Shown: piece by piece, positions 48,404-61,639 of the stretch
Position numbering within the stretch: the stretch's first letter is position 1
How the letters are laid out: every line of letters starts with the position of its first letter
Assembly (NCBI GenBank): GCA_965644295.1
Contig: CBFFRP010000110.1
Span: 98,787-162,786 of the forward strand
Length of the DNA: 64,000 nt
Direction of reading: 5' to 3'
Origin: Paraphysomonas bandaiensis
Lineage: Eukaryota > Chrysophyceae
Notes under the pieces: generated by a model
Told to the model about the DNA's origin: nothing
Databases searched by the model: none
Seen by the model: the letters and a program-made list of their open reading frames with translations, nothing else
Made by a program: the position numbers and the translations under genes

Positions 48404-49587
48404 TCAGGATCTCTCGGCTTTCGCTTTCGTATCATTCTGAGTACTGCTACCTTTTGTCGTCTTTGTGGACGAAGCCGAGCTCCCAGACACATCGGTAGAT
48501 GGCGCGACAGAGACAGCCTGTTTGGCACTGCTTCCCCTAGAAGTGGTCGGCCCCTGAATGGCAGTCGGAGGAGGTGCCGTCATTCCGATATGGGCAATTT
48601 CCGCATCGATCCTGAGGATTCTAGCTTTTGCCGCTGTATACATCATACACGTGACTAATACTGACAACAATTCACAGATAGCCTACATTCAATCTCCCGA
48701 GTTATATGGTCGTGGATAGATGAAAGATGTTGTAGGTCGCTGTCCTCATCAAAAACAGTGTAATGTTCCTGCGAAGGGCTAAGTACAGAGCAAAAGTGAC
48801 AACAGAGCAGGCTTAGCATACCGTCATGCGGGTGATAGGTCTATCTTTGGGCGCTGTGTACATCATTAGGTCTGCAGAGAACTCCTTTGTTGGATTGGTG
48901 AACACTATTTCGTCGTAGAACTCATGCATAACAGGCTGCCATCATCACAAATCACAGAACTTATTGAAATCAAGAGTACTGACTTTCTTCACGCTCATCT
49001 GCTGACCGCCGCCAGGATAGAGTTTTATAGGATGCAAAATGTCCACTGGCTATAAAACTTTTAGCGTTGTAGAACTGATAGTACCCTGCACGTACCCGCT
49101 CGTCCGAATCCTTAAAAAATATCCGAATTCCTGCTTCGAATTCTCCCCATCCCATCTCCGTCACTTCGTACGGAGGCTCAGTTATTTCTATGTAAGGTAA
49201 GCGCGAAAGCGGAAGTCACATATACGAACCTCTCACTGGAACCTCGAAACTAGGGTGTAAGCTAAAAATAATTTTCGAGACAAAACATGAAAGATCCTCA
49301 TCATTTGGTCCTCGCACAAATACTGTTGATATGTAAACAGTTATTGCAATAATGTGTACAAAGTCGACTTTACATGTCCATTTGTGAGTAGCGAATTCAT
49401 GAGCCTGTGGGTCGAATATGTGAGCTTCATATACAAGTTTTGAAATTTGCACGAACCTTACGTCCCATCCATACAGACATAGATCCATATACAATGGGGC
49501 ATGCAATCTATTACATCAAAATCACTTGACAAACACAATGCAATTACTATTAACTGTGGTATCTTCGAGGCGTCTCTTTTTCGTCAT
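48404..49587 (-). CDS. YEATS-domain chromatin reader (Yaf9/GAS41 type)
   Basis: Nine exons (49555-49587, 49457-49507, 49374-49404, 49230-49322, 49096-49187, 48984-49049, 48822-48935, 48687-48768, 48404-48633) give 263 residues. The YEATS fold occupies about 10-160: [59 protein letters not shown] and [14 protein letters not shown]. The H-P-S-F and GWGEF elements form the acyl-lysine pocket in this family. YEATS4/Yaf9 sits in the SWR1/SRCAP and NuA4 complexes, which deposit H2A.Z and acetylate H4. A short helix ([17 protein letters not shown]) then a low-complexity Ser/Thr/Ala tail follow; human GAS41 ends in a coiled coil instead. Divergent from the TTLL1-like gene. Confidence 0.9.
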
Positions 49588-50043
49588 CGTGAGAATGAAA
49601 CTAGAAAGAAGTCTCCAACCAAAATAAGTAATAGAGGGGTGATCAACTCAGAATGAAGATAAGCGCAACAATATGTCAGAGTAGCTTTAAGTTAAGTTGT
49701 GAAATAACAAGAAACACCGTGATGCTTTCTCGCACATCGCACACACAGAGACCTGTATACCCATTTTTCGAGCCATACATATCTAATAATACCCAGGTTT
49801 TACACTCTAATATATCGTACTGTAATTGGTTTTTGGACCTATTTTTCGGAAAACTGCGCATAGCAGAGGAGAATCAACAGCACTGCCCTCTCATGAAAGG
49901 AGGAACCGTGGGCCCTTATATAGCCAACCTATAACTATGGAGGTGTACGTTGAAATGAGGGCCACATGAGAATTAGTGCATCGTAACCAAGTGTATCTGA
50001 ATGGAATGAGCACTGTCATGACATCACTCTGATCATCATTATC
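49588..50043. promoter_or_regulatory. Shared upstream region of YEATS and TTLL1-like genes
   Basis: 456 bp between two divergent start codons. A 93-codon frame at 49653-49934 has no resemblance to known proteins. No clear motif. Confidence 0.35.
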
Positions 50044-52029
<1,986 letters not shown>

Positions 52030-52604
52030 TTTGCTAATTTCTAGTGATCTAGACTTAGTGTGCTTTTTGTACTGTATTGAATACTATGAGATGTGATATT
52101 CCAATATTCTGGCAAATTATTAGCCGCATTAATTTTACCGTCAGAGCGGCAATCCACGCGAAAATATATAACAAAAACAAAATTGTTGTTACCCCCGTAT
52201 AAAGCATTGCGCAGTTGGAGTGAAGTAATGACTCGGCAGTATAATACCTGCATACTAAATGCACAGAGAATATAAACAATTAGCTACAGTATGATAGTAT
52301 ACCATTATATAGTGTATGATGACAATACGGTGTAGCACAGACTCTTAAATAGTAGTGTGGTGAAAGCGTCTATATTGGAGGTTTGAGTTCACTTCTTATC
52401 TGCACGCTCATTTCGTGCAATGTAACTGTTCAATAATCATGAGTGACTGATGACTATTATCACTATTGGCTCTACAATACTTGCATGCACATCAGTAATG
52501 AACCTTATTATCCATGATCAGTTCAAAATATATAGTAATTAAGAAACTTTAGGAAAGCAGCAGTTGCTATTAGCTACATAGTATATATGATATATATATT
52601 ATTA
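52030..52604. other. Intergenic, no gene seen
   Basis: AT-rich 3' region of the TTLL1-like gene; nothing recognisable. Confidence 0.4.
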
Positions 52605-53215
52605 GTGAATGTCTGATTATTGGCAATATTGGCGTGTAAGAGTCAGAACTAATGTAGCAAAGCAATTTATATAACCAGTGCTTAACTCTGATATGCAACT
52701 CTATTGAACGCTACGTAAGCTGCTTGTGCTCATGTGCGTCACCGAAAGCACCAAGGTGCAACCACTTTTACTCTCTGTCCTTAAAAGGTGAACAGCCCGG
52801 ATGCTTGACTTACTTCGCCAATGCTCAAAGACATCTACAGAAGTGACACCTCTTATTAGTGTCCCACGTACCACACAAGCAGAACAATATCTGCTGACTA
52901 TTGTTTCCCGGAGAAATATCTTTCTCCCAGAACACCCCGAAAGGTGGGATTGTGTATTATTGTGTATGTATACTGGCGTATAGCACTAACACTTACTTAA
53001 AGCTGTACTTTAAGATTTTTGATTTATTTTGACCCTCAGCAAAGTCGGACTCGCACCTTGGTGCTTGCGGTGACGCACAAGCAGCTTACGTAGCCTTAAA
53101 TAGCAAACAGCATGCAGTATGATATATATAGAGTTAAGCACTAGTTAGTTAAAAAGCAATACTACTTTAGTTCTGACTCTTACACGCTTCTATTGCTACA
53201 GTAATAATAAAATCA
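52605..53215. mobile_element. Foldback-type transposon, both arms present
   Basis: The left arm (about 52605-52775) holds in order GGCGTGTAAGAGTCAGAACTA, CAGTGCTTAACTCTGATATG, CTACGTAAGCTGCTTGTG, CACCGAAAGCACCAAGGTGC. The right arm (about 53035-53215) is its inverse: GCACCTTGGTGCTTGCGGTGAC, GCTTACGTAGC, AAGCACTAGTTAGTT, TAGTTCTGACTCTTACACGC. Arms of about 165 bp surround a 260-bp centre (AGTGACACCTCTTATTAGTG, CCCGGAGAAATATC). No coding frame. At least eight partial copies are in the window. Confidence 0.8.
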
Positions 53216-53620
53216 AAATATATTGACTGCTTAAGATCGTCGTGTCTATCTAAGATCTGTTTATAATATAGCTAGTAGTAGTTTAGGAGTAAATATGCTT
53301 CAAGCAGCGGTACTTAGTTGGTTTGGGGTTTGGTAGTGCTAGTTGCTTTTGTTCTTGGTGCGCTTAGTGTCTTCTCGTCAGTGAGAGTCGAATCCATCAT
53401 CATCTTTTTCCTCTTCTTCTTCAGTTTTGTCCAATAGAAAACATTTGAGCTCTGCGCCTTCTCAGGTCGAGTGATAGTGTGTCCAATCCGCTTTGGACTT
53501 TCACAACAGAATTTTTGAAGGTCTGATTTATAATTATGTCCGCATCCGCACCAAGGTAGTTGCTAGCACTTGGGAATTTCTGAATTTAGGGTGGTATTGA
53601 ATAAATAGCGCACAACATTA
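53216..53620 (-). repeat. Possible upstream part of a hAT transposase remnant
   Basis: On the minus strand around 53390-53560 a broken frame reads a basic then acidic protein segment lying next to the hAT fragment at 53630. I cannot confirm homology. No other feature. Confidence 0.25.
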
Positions 53621-54535
53621 CTGATCAGCCTATATTCCTTTCTGGAAAATCATAGAAACTTTTCGAATTTTCTTAACTCCGCCGTCAAGTGTCACTCTAT
53701 TAGAGATCGTTGACCTCATTGCCAAAATTTCACCTGCCCAGATCTCCTGCCAACTCCAAAATCTTTGAAGCATTGTAAATATGGAGCCCCATAGTGTGTC
53801 ATTCTTCACAAGTGCACATGGTGGCAAGTCCTGTTTCTTCAATTTGGTAGCATATTTCAGAGTGTGGAGCTGTTTGCACAAGTTGGGTGCAAAGCACCCT
53901 TAAATTGATTCTGTTGTTAAATTGTCAGACATATCTAGATACACACACACTATTGTAATTATATGATCGAGTATAAGATTTACATGACCAAACTCTAATG
54001 CAGGTTTCAAATGTAGAAAACAGTAGAAAGCCCTGCTAATATCATGTCCATACCGCTGTATGTCCAGATTGTAGTGAACTTCAATTCTGCAGTATCCTGT
54101 AAGGCAGAATCGGTAAGATAATGATAGCCAATCTACATAGAGATATATATCTTCAAACTATGAATTACGCTATGAATCGAGCTGAACTTAGTCTTGTAGC
54201 TCAAGATTAAAAGGAAAGAAAAGTAATCGACCGTACAAAGAACACACTACTTCTCTTAATGTTAAGATATATTTATAATGAGAGGCCAACTTTCCCACCA
54301 TTAAGGGTGATGTAGATAGAGGGCAATAAATGGCCATCGTCCTTAATGTTTTCCAAGTTCTAATTCTAACATCAAGTCCTTATACTATAGAGTAAATAAT
54401 TGCCAATTAATTTCAATTTAATTGTAACCTTCCAGCGAGCAATTATATTGCAATTACTACGTATATTCCATCCAATTTAATTTCAATTACAATTAATTGC
54501 AATTCAAATAATTAATATTCAGCCCTGCTGATCAG
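53621..54535 (-). mobile_element. hAT family B copy, left TIR missing
   Basis: 54527 closes with the family B TIR end CAGCCCTG, and about 53940-54525 is collinear with 47500-48145 (e.g. TCGAGCTGAACT(T)AGT, GAGAGGCCAAC, AATGGCCATCGTCCTTAATG). The palindrome CTGATCAG stands at 53621-53628 and directly after the right TIR at 54528-54535, so it may be the 8-bp target duplication with the left TIR lost. Unlike the other copy it includes a transposase piece. Confidence 0.6.
53630..53881 (-). pseudogene. hAT transposase fragment
   Basis: The 83-codon frame contains VKNDTLWGSIFTMLQRF, resembling the hAT segment in which a conserved Trp is followed by S-T-x-x-ML-x-R (TRWSSTYYMLERF type). It lies at the edge of the family B copy. 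The frame is short and has no intact catalytic region. Confidence 0.5.
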
Positions 54536-54736
54536 TGATACTAATGTATTGTTGGATCAGTTAGAATAGTATTACAACGTTGTCAACGGGGCGCTACATT
54601 ACAATACAATTGCAATTTATTTGTCACCCCGCGCTCCTCAGTATACGGTGTACATATATAGCTAATACGGAACATACTATATTCTACCCGGAAGTGTACT
54701 ATTTCATTATTACCTATTAGAGGTAAAGTAACCAAC

Positions 54737-55197
54737 GACAGCTATCATGAACCCATTCGGCACCCACATTGAAGCTATTAGAACAAGCATCAACGATTTT
54801 TCAATAAAATATCTGCAGCGGTATGTGACAGATGTGATTATCCTGTGCAGGTTCTACTGTCCTGTGGAATGGGTGACTAGAATCAAATTTCACGTCAGAT
54901 GTACGAAATACATTGAAGTATATATTATCCATGCTACCAGATTCATCAGAACGCATATTAAGCTTCAGTATAATTGTTAAAGCAGGTACACCTCGTGTAT
55001 TGCTCGCGGAGTTACGGGTGAGGAGAATACATATCACAGCGCGTAGGATAGACTCACTCAACTTTTAACATGCTGTTGAATGGCTCTTCTGCACGAAAGT
55101 CTTTCTGTCCATTATATCATTCCATGAAAATACTTGAATAAACCGGCAGTCTGGCAGTGTGACATGACGACAAACTGACACTCATATATATAACTGG
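54737..55197. repeat. 461-bp tandem duplication, unit 1
   Basis: Unit 1 is followed directly by unit 2 (55198-55658). I saw one difference over the whole 461 bp, at 55067 (A) versus 55528 (G). Each unit carries a minus-strand frame; in unit 1 that difference makes a stop. Confidence 0.97.
54801..55115 (-). pseudogene. Same hypothetical frame in tandem unit 1, with nonsense mutation
   Basis: Identical to the frame in unit 2 except that the CAA of unit 2 (Gln before KLSES) is TAA here (55065-55067). The reading frame is cut after about 16 codons. Confidence 0.4.
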
Positions 55198-55658
55198 GAC
55201 AGCTATCATGAACCCATTCGGCACCCACATTGAAGCTATTAGAACAAGCATCAACGATTTTTCAATAAAATATCTGCAGCGGTATGTGACAGATGTGATT
55301 ATCCTGTGCAGGTTCTACTGTCCTGTGGAATGGGTGACTAGAATCAAATTTCACGTCAGATGTACGAAATACATTGAAGTATATATTATCCATGCTACCA
55401 GATTCATCAGAACGCATATTAAGCTTCAGTATAATTGTTAAAGCAGGTACACCTCGTGTATTGCTCGCGGAGTTACGGGTGAGGAGAATACATATCACAG
55501 CGCGTAGGATAGACTCACTCAACTTTTGACATGCTGTTGAATGGCTCTTCTGCACGAAAGTCTTTCTGTCCATTATATCATTCCATGAAAATACTTGAAT
55601 AAACCGGCAGTCTGGCAGTGTGACATGACGACAAACTGACACTCATATATATAACTGG
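55198..55658. repeat. 461-bp tandem duplication, unit 2
   Basis: Second unit, sharing all but one base with unit 1. The near identity means a very recent duplication, or correction by gene conversion, or an assembly artefact. Confidence 0.97.
55262..55576 (-). CDS. Hypothetical protein frame in tandem unit 2
   Basis: From the ATG near 55576 (MDRKTFVQKSHS) the frame runs about 104 codons to 55262. Sequence elements are a helical part (CQKLSESILRAVICILL) and a Ser/Asp-rich part (RSDESGSMDNIYF). I do not recognise a family. A GTGAGT donor inside and a stop just after a CTGCAG acceptor-like site suggest that it could be an exon or two of a larger spliced gene. Whether it is expressed is unknown. 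Confidence 0.35.
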   Translation of the reverse strand: MMDRKTFVQKSHSTACQKLSESILRAVICILLTRNSASNTRGVPALTIILKLNMRSDESGSMDNIYFNVFRTSDVKFDSSHPFHRTVEPAQDNHICHIPLQIFY

Positions 55659-56088
55659 CGTCAGTGCAGTTTGTCTACACTATACGTCCATATATCGGCG
55701 TTATGCTTCCTTCGTTGCAACGTTTATTTCGAGCTTGCAGATATACTTCCAGCGGATTAGGTGGTGCAGTTGCTTCCAGTCAACGGTTGATTGTTGAGAT
55801 ATTGCATTTCTTCCCATTGCTTACATGATACTGTATTTCCATATTGAGTATGCGTATAAAAAGAGGAGTTTTTAGGGGAATACACTGTTTTTTCTTATTT
55901 TCTTTTCATGGAACTGTATGATATGTGGAGTTTTTGCCGCCCATCAATATCAGCAAGGAGGCCATCTTTTTTTTTTATATGACAATATGTGTCGTATTTT
56001 GGTAAAGATTTGAGTGCATTGAAGAATGTGTAGCTTATGAAATATCATATATATATATCAGTGTAATGTCCTCTGTTTGAACAGGAGA
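55659..56088. other. Upstream region of the TMEM65-like gene
   Basis: About 430 bp with a T10 run near 55968-55977 and a TATATATATATATC run just before the start codon region. No gene. Confidence 0.4.
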
Positions 56089-57060
56089 ATGCCGAGAGCT
56101 GTTATATTTCGAACATACAGAAGATTCATTCCACGGATACCATGTCCTATAAGATACACATCACATGATTCTCATTTAAACCGTCAAGAGACAATCGATC
56201 ATGTTATTGAACTGATGCAGAAGGACCCCACACTAGTTCGTGGTATATTAGAAACTCTTAAACAAGACAGCAATGATGATAACAATATGCAAGTCATTCG
56301 TTTCTTCGTAAAAGAAGTCAAGAAGTCCAGTGTGACGAAGGAAGAATTTAAACATTGGCTGCATTATCGATCAACTCGCGGCAAGGAGTATAGCTCAGTA
56401 CCGCTGCCGAATATAGAAATATCTCGTAATGAGGGAGGCGTGGCTATTCCCACAACTACACAGCTTATGCGCTTGGCTGTTAAGTCTGGTGTTCCTTTCA
56501 TTGGGTTTGGATTTTTAGACAATGCGCTCATGCTTCTCGCGGGAAATGAAATAGAAACTTATTTCGGTGCCTCATTTGGTATTTCTGCACTTGCTGCAGC
56601 TGCATTAGGGAATACAATTTCAGATATGGCGGGCATTCAGGCGGGAGGTATTATAGAGAACCTCGCTGCAAGGATGGGCATCCGTGACCCCGACCTCTCC
56701 CGAGAACAGATGAATATGAATATTTGTAAGCTATTGAGTGTGTTCGCCTCTATGATCGGTATTGCTATTGGCTGTCTGATAGGTATGTGCCCTCTGCTTT
56801 GGATTGACCAGGACAAGGCTCTTAGGGAGGTGTTCAACTCGTTAGACACAGGCAAGAAGGGGTATTTGGAAGTTAAGGAATTGTATGCACCTCTGCAAAA
56901 GTTGCTTGGAGAGAGCTGTGATCTGAATTTAAAATCACTTTTCGCTTCTCTGAAGTTTAGCGACTCTGACCGAGTTGGATTTGATGATTTTAAGATAGTA
57001 TACAATGCCGTCCTGACTATGAAATCACTTAAAAAAGTTGTCCATAATAGTGAGAGTTAG
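56089..57060 (+). CDS. TMEM65-like mitochondrial membrane protein with C-terminal EF-hand
   Basis: Single exon, 323 residues from MPRAVIFRTYRRF; the Arg-rich, acid-free N-terminus looks like a mitochondrial presequence. The TMEM65 domain (about 140-250) has SGVPFIGFGFLDNALMLLAG, then SFGISALAAAALGNTISDMAGI and, after RMGIRDPDLSREQ, a third helix SVFASMIGIAIGCLIGMCPLL. In animals TMEM65 is an inner-membrane protein linked to mitochondrial sodium/calcium exchange. Here an EF-hand-like pair follows (FNSLDTGKKGYLEVKELYAPL; FSDSDRVGFDDFKIV), which animal TMEM65 lacks. The second loop keeps D-S-D...F-D, the first D-T-G-K-K-G-Y-L-E. Start is ATG 56089, not the earlier TTG in frame. It is the only intronless gene among the housekeeping genes here. 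Confidence 0.85.
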   Translation: MPRAVIFRTYRRFIPRIPCPIRYTSHDSHLNRQETIDHVIELMQKDPTLVRGILETLKQDSNDDNNMQVIRFFVKEVKKSSVTKEEFKHWLHYRSTRGKEYSSVPLPNIEISRNEGGVAIPTTTQLMRLAVKSGVPFIGFGFLDNALMLLAGNEIETYFGASFGISALAAAALGNTISDMAGIQAGGIIENLAARMGIRDPDLSREQMNMNICKLLSVFASMIGIAIGCLIGMCPLLWIDQDKALREVFNSLDTGKKGYLEVKELYAPLQKLLGESCDLNLKSLFASLKFSDSDRVGFDDFKIVYNAVLTMKSLKKVVHNSES

Positions 57061-57797
57061 GATATAAACGTTGCAAATAGTATCATAATATTTTCATAAA
57101 AGCAAAACGTACTGCACTTGTATTTACAAGAAAGAATGAAAGATAGGAACAAGGTTTGGTATACTGTAACTTGTTAATTATCTATGTACAGTAGTTAGTA
57201 GTTTCACCATGACTGGAAGTAATGAACTTTCTTCATTTATTACAGCTTGATGATCAGTGCATTGCTTTATAGTTATGTTAACGGAACTAAAAATGAGTAC
57301 AAATCATATACCTGAAACAAAATTGCAGATTACATTTTTTACTATTCATAAAACTTAAAAAGATAAACGCATTGAAGATTTATCAACAGTTCGTCGCTGA
57401 ACAGTGACATACTGCATATGATAGATTTCATACTTATTAGTGCGTCTTCGTAAAAGTGAACATTACGGCTATGTCAGCCAAACTATACGTAATAACGAGA
57501 TGAATTGAACTAGGTATACAGCAAATGAATTAATACTACAGCATGAAGTTATGGCAGCCAGTGGAAAGGTCTATTTCCATAAGAAATATACATCAAGTAG
57601 GATGGATGGGTAGAGTAAATAGTAGTACATGAGTTAAAGGCGTGGACAAAAGATCAAATCAATAGATATAGACTCCTGGGAGGTAGTGTTTGCTAACAAC
57701 TACTATATGTAAGTGACTACAGCATAGTAGAACTAGTGGTGGAAAAGCATTCCCAACTGATGGCAACACCACAAACCTGACAAGTTACACAAAAAGT
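57061..57797. other. Convergent intergenic region
   Basis: Between the 3' ends of the TMEM65-like and importin alpha genes. AT-rich; no gene or repeat recognised. Confidence 0.45.
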
Positions 57798-59636
57798 CTA
57801 GGGTCCCCCAAAGTTAAATATTCCACCTGGGGCGGTACTGTTCCCTTGGATACTAGTACCAAATCCGAACTGCTGTGTCCCTTCAGTGCCTCCCTCTACA
57901 ACCTGAGGTACCATTGCTCCTTCATCCTCCTCCTCACCACCGAAATAAATCTCAATTATCTTTACAGCCCGCTGGTAGATGCTATGGTTCTCATGATTCT
58001 GGAGCTCTTCAATGCGGTTGAGGCCGCCGTTGTCTGCCACCAACGTAGCCATGGGATTGGTTTGGGGATTACCGTTTGATGCTTGTAGTCCTACTTTCAA
58101 AATATTTTCTATACCTTCTAGGGCCACTGTGACGATCTTAGTATCTTTCACATCCAGCAGGTTACACAGTGGTCCCATTGCTCCCTGCTGTACAATGTAG
58201 ATAATTTGCTGAGCAGAGCCACCAGATGTGGCATTGCTAACTGCCCATGCCGCTTCTTTTTGAATGTCGAACTCGGAGTTCTGAAGCATCTCAATGAGCT
58301 TGGGGAACACACCTGCATTTACTACTGCCTCGATCTGTTCCGGAGTGCCAGCAGTAATGTTCGATATGGTCCAGCAAGCCTCCTTGCGTATATTCTTCTT
58401 AGGGTGATCCAAAAGCCACAGAAGTGCCGGTACAGCATTCAGATCAATAATCATTTGCGTCTGAGAGTCATCGCCGGTCACTATATTACCTACTGCACGC
58501 AACGCAGGGGTCTGTACAGAGGGTGTACTGCTACGGAGTAACTCTACTAGCCTTGGAGCAACACCTGCATTAAGTACGACCTGAATCCTTTCATTAGGTC
58601 CATCAGACATGTAGCTCAGAGCCCAACAGGCATCCGTGACGGTCTCCATATCGTTTGAGTTGACAAGGTGCGCTAAGAGAGGAACGGCAGGGCGCACTAA
58701 ATCAAAGGCGGGCGGCGGTTTCCCTCGACAGAGATTGGAAAGAGTCCATGTGATATTGCGGATCATAGATAGACGAGAGTTTTCGTTGAAACTGGTACTG
58801 ACTTGAAGAAGGGCGCTGAGAGTACCCATACTGAGCACAAGATCACGGCATTCAACGGAGTCCCCAGCAATGTTGCCCAAGGCCCATGCCGCCTGCTCTC
58901 TCACGTCCTCACTTGGAGACATCAGAAGCTCAACGAATATACCCACCGCACCAGCTTCTATCACAACGCGTGTGTGGTCGGACGTACCAGATGCGATATT
59001 GGTGAGTGCCCAGGCGGCCTCAAACTGAAGAGGAGGGTTGTCACTGCATCTAAGAAACTCAACGAATCGAGGAACTACACCGGTCTCGATAACCTGCTGG
59101 ATAGGCGGGTGGCGCTCTGGATTAATATATCAAATAAAAAAGCGGAAACATGAGTGCGATATATATTGACCTATTGAGAGTAATCGCCTGAACTGCTGAG
59201 TGGCTTTCAGTTGTAGCTCAGGGTCATTGGAGAAGACGCTTTTTCTGTGTTCAGCTAACAGTGCAGGAGATATCTGCTGCACAGGAGAAGAATTGGAAGT
59301 TGGACACACTGCCTCAGATGATTCTAGTGCCTGAATCGTGTTACGAAAATCATCATGAACGCTGAAATTCATACCGTTCTCCTGCGCTGATTTAGCCTGT
59401 CTTCTCTCTTGTTCTTGCGTATTTGAATAGTTGTTTCAGTGCGCCTACAGTTATAAATCTAATTCAATATAATCACCAGCATATCCACAAGTTAATTACC
59501 TGCGTCTTGCATCGTCCAGATCAACGCCTTTTTTTAAGTTCTTTTTGCGCGCAGCGGTCTGCAGAGAGACCCATTATACAGTATTATAAATATGTCGTTT
59601 CCAAAACACCTCATTTGTTTCATTAATGTTAATCAT
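57798..59636 (-). CDS. Importin alpha (karyopherin alpha)
   Basis: Five exons (59610-59636, 59500-59558, 59375-59444, 59171-59330, 57798-59116) give 544 residues. Importin alpha binds nuclear localisation signals and carries cargo with importin beta into the nucleus. The N-terminal IBB domain is basic ([34 protein letters not shown]). About ten armadillo repeats follow with the Trp-x3-Asn NLS-binding array: [73 protein letters not shown] and [14 protein letters not shown]. The C-terminus has [18 protein letters not shown]. The first exon (MINNINETNE-like) was found by splice logic: a 51-nt intron removes a stop before the IBB. Divergent from the coiled-coil gene. Confidence 0.95.
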
Positions 59637-60092
59637 AAATAAGATATCACGTTCGATACTATTCGTTTTACTGTAGACCTTATCGCTTATATGTCGTGAC
59701 TTATATGATACCTCTCGGGTTCAAGAAGCCCTGCGTGAGAAGAGGAAGGAGAAGCACAAAGCACATACACTCTACATACATATACAGTTATATATACGTT
59801 TTCCTATATAGAGACACAAGATACCCATACTGTAGAATCCTAGAAGGAGAAGGAAACCAACTCTACTACTGTATTTATCAATAATACGTGTGGTATTAGT
59901 TCCGATATCTCGAGAAGTCGCATCAGAGTTCAGTTTACAAAAGCAGTTTAAAATATTAACAGATAGAGTGTTGTCCTGCTCTATGCTGTGTATACACCAT
60001 TTGGAAAGGTGCTGTGAGATTGGATTGCAGATTTAATCTTAGGATGAAAGTATCGGAGATATTTTGAATATTCTATTAAAACTGTGTAGTTC
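59637..60092. promoter_or_regulatory. Shared upstream region of importin alpha and coiled-coil genes
   Basis: 456 bp between divergent start codons. No repeat and no clear promoter motif. Confidence 0.35.
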
Positions 60093-61359
60093 ATGACGCA
60101 TCTATCGTCAATGCACTCTGACACAGCGAAACGAAACGAATATGATCAGCTCTTAAACAACTTAGAAGGAATGGAGCAGACATTGATGCAGCATATAAGA
60201 ACATCAGGACTAAAAAAGAATCGAGAGTGTGCTGTAATTGATGAAATACTTAATATCAGAACGCATAGAAAGCAGCTGTTCTCGACTCTGACGAAAGAAA
60301 TTGCTTATTTAACTGATAGTTTCAACAAGTCAGAATCAACACTCGCAGCTGAACGAGAGAAGTTTGAGGCACAGGTAAAGTCAATGGAAACCACGCTTCG
60401 GTCTGAAATAGATTCGAAAACGATGGAATTGCGTCGAGTAAAGGCTAAATATGTTGAGAAAATGGAAAATTTGAAGAATAGTTACAACAGTGCTGTTAAG
60501 AGTGAAGTTTCCATTGTGAAGAGTGAATATGAACAGAAACTTCGCCTTCTTGAAACAAAAGTTAGAGACGTTCAGTCACAAAGCCAATTGAGTCATGAGG
60601 CTGCTACTAAAAAAGCAATTGATGAGCATATAGAGCGCGCGAATGAGAAGTATTCGAGCTCGCTACAACGGTATAGTAGATGCACCTAAATGACCTATTT
60701 AAATGCTGTGCTGTGAATCTTGCTGTGGCAGGTACAAAGACGCCTTGAGGTCCCTGGTAGAACGGGAGCGTTCGCTTGAGGACTCCTCCAGGCGTCTGAA
60801 AGGTCAGGTGGAGACACTCACAAGTGAGAAAAGGTAAACGAGTTGCTTTGTGCTAAGTCTCATCACCTCATTTGTGTCTGTTAGCTGCTTGCAGGAGAGA
60901 ATATCGAGTCTAACAGAGCAACTGTCTACATCGCTTTCTGCAGGTGTGTATGAGACTTTGAGGTTCTGTTATTGATAGTGTTTTACCAGTGGAAGATGCC
61001 AGACGACTGCGAGATGAGGCCGTTGAAAAGTATACACGACTAGCTCAGAAATATAAAACAGAGCGCGCCGCCATTCAGCAAGAGGTTCAATCCGTGCGCT
61101 CCGTTACGGATGAGTCAATGAACAGGCTTCAGGTGCCAATGAACTGCAGTAATTTAGGTTAGTGTGAACTGTGTGTTGATGTATATAGGCTCGGCACAAC
61201 AAAGAGCTCGAGGCTGTGGACGAAAAGGTTCGACGAGCACTTGCAGCTAAGGATGATACAATTTTATCTCTACAACAAGCACTGACAGCAGCACGTGTAC
61301 GTTGGCAACAAGCAGAGGAGCTACTAGAGAGCCTGAACAGCAAAATACAGAGCACATGA
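60093..61359 (+). CDS. Coiled-coil protein, possibly centrosomal/basal-body (CEP131-like)
   Basis: Five exons (60093-60670, 60732-60833, 60885-60943, 60990-61132, 61189-61359) give 350 residues, nearly all heptad-type coiled coil rich in Lys, Glu, Ser and Leu. The C-terminal end ARHNKELEAVDEKVRRALAAKDDTILSLQQAL...AEELLESLN resembles the last helix of CEP131/AZI1-type proteins, where an E-V-D-x-K-V-R segment and a K-D/E-x-x-I-x-x-L repeat occur. Coiled-coil similarity is weak evidence and the name is a guess. With the TTLL1-like gene it would fit a flagellated organism. The ATG at 60093 opens the only long frame. Confidence 0.75.
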
Positions 61360-61639
61360 CACTCATTGAACTCTTTTAGATTTTGTAGTGTTCTGAAATT
61401 TATTACTGATGAAAATATTTTAGAGCTGTCAATCTTATGGTATAGCTTACAGTGTATATAGAACCTTAATATAGATTACTGGGACTGTTACAGACTTAAA
61501 TGGAATTGATATGATCTAATTGGTATAGTGTGTGCTTTTTAATTAATATGAATATTAATTATAAATGAATATAATGATCTTTTATAGTTGAAAGTCAAGT
61601 AATATATTATTGAATATAGATATTATCATGTATAGCATG
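61360..61639. other. Intergenic, no gene seen
   Basis: AT-rich 3' region of the coiled-coil gene. Confidence 0.4.

Noticed and set aside
55262-55642. 126-codon version of the tandem-unit frame starting at 55642
   Set aside because: That start is a GTG preceded by a stop; the first ATG in frame is near 55576, so only the shorter frame is listed.
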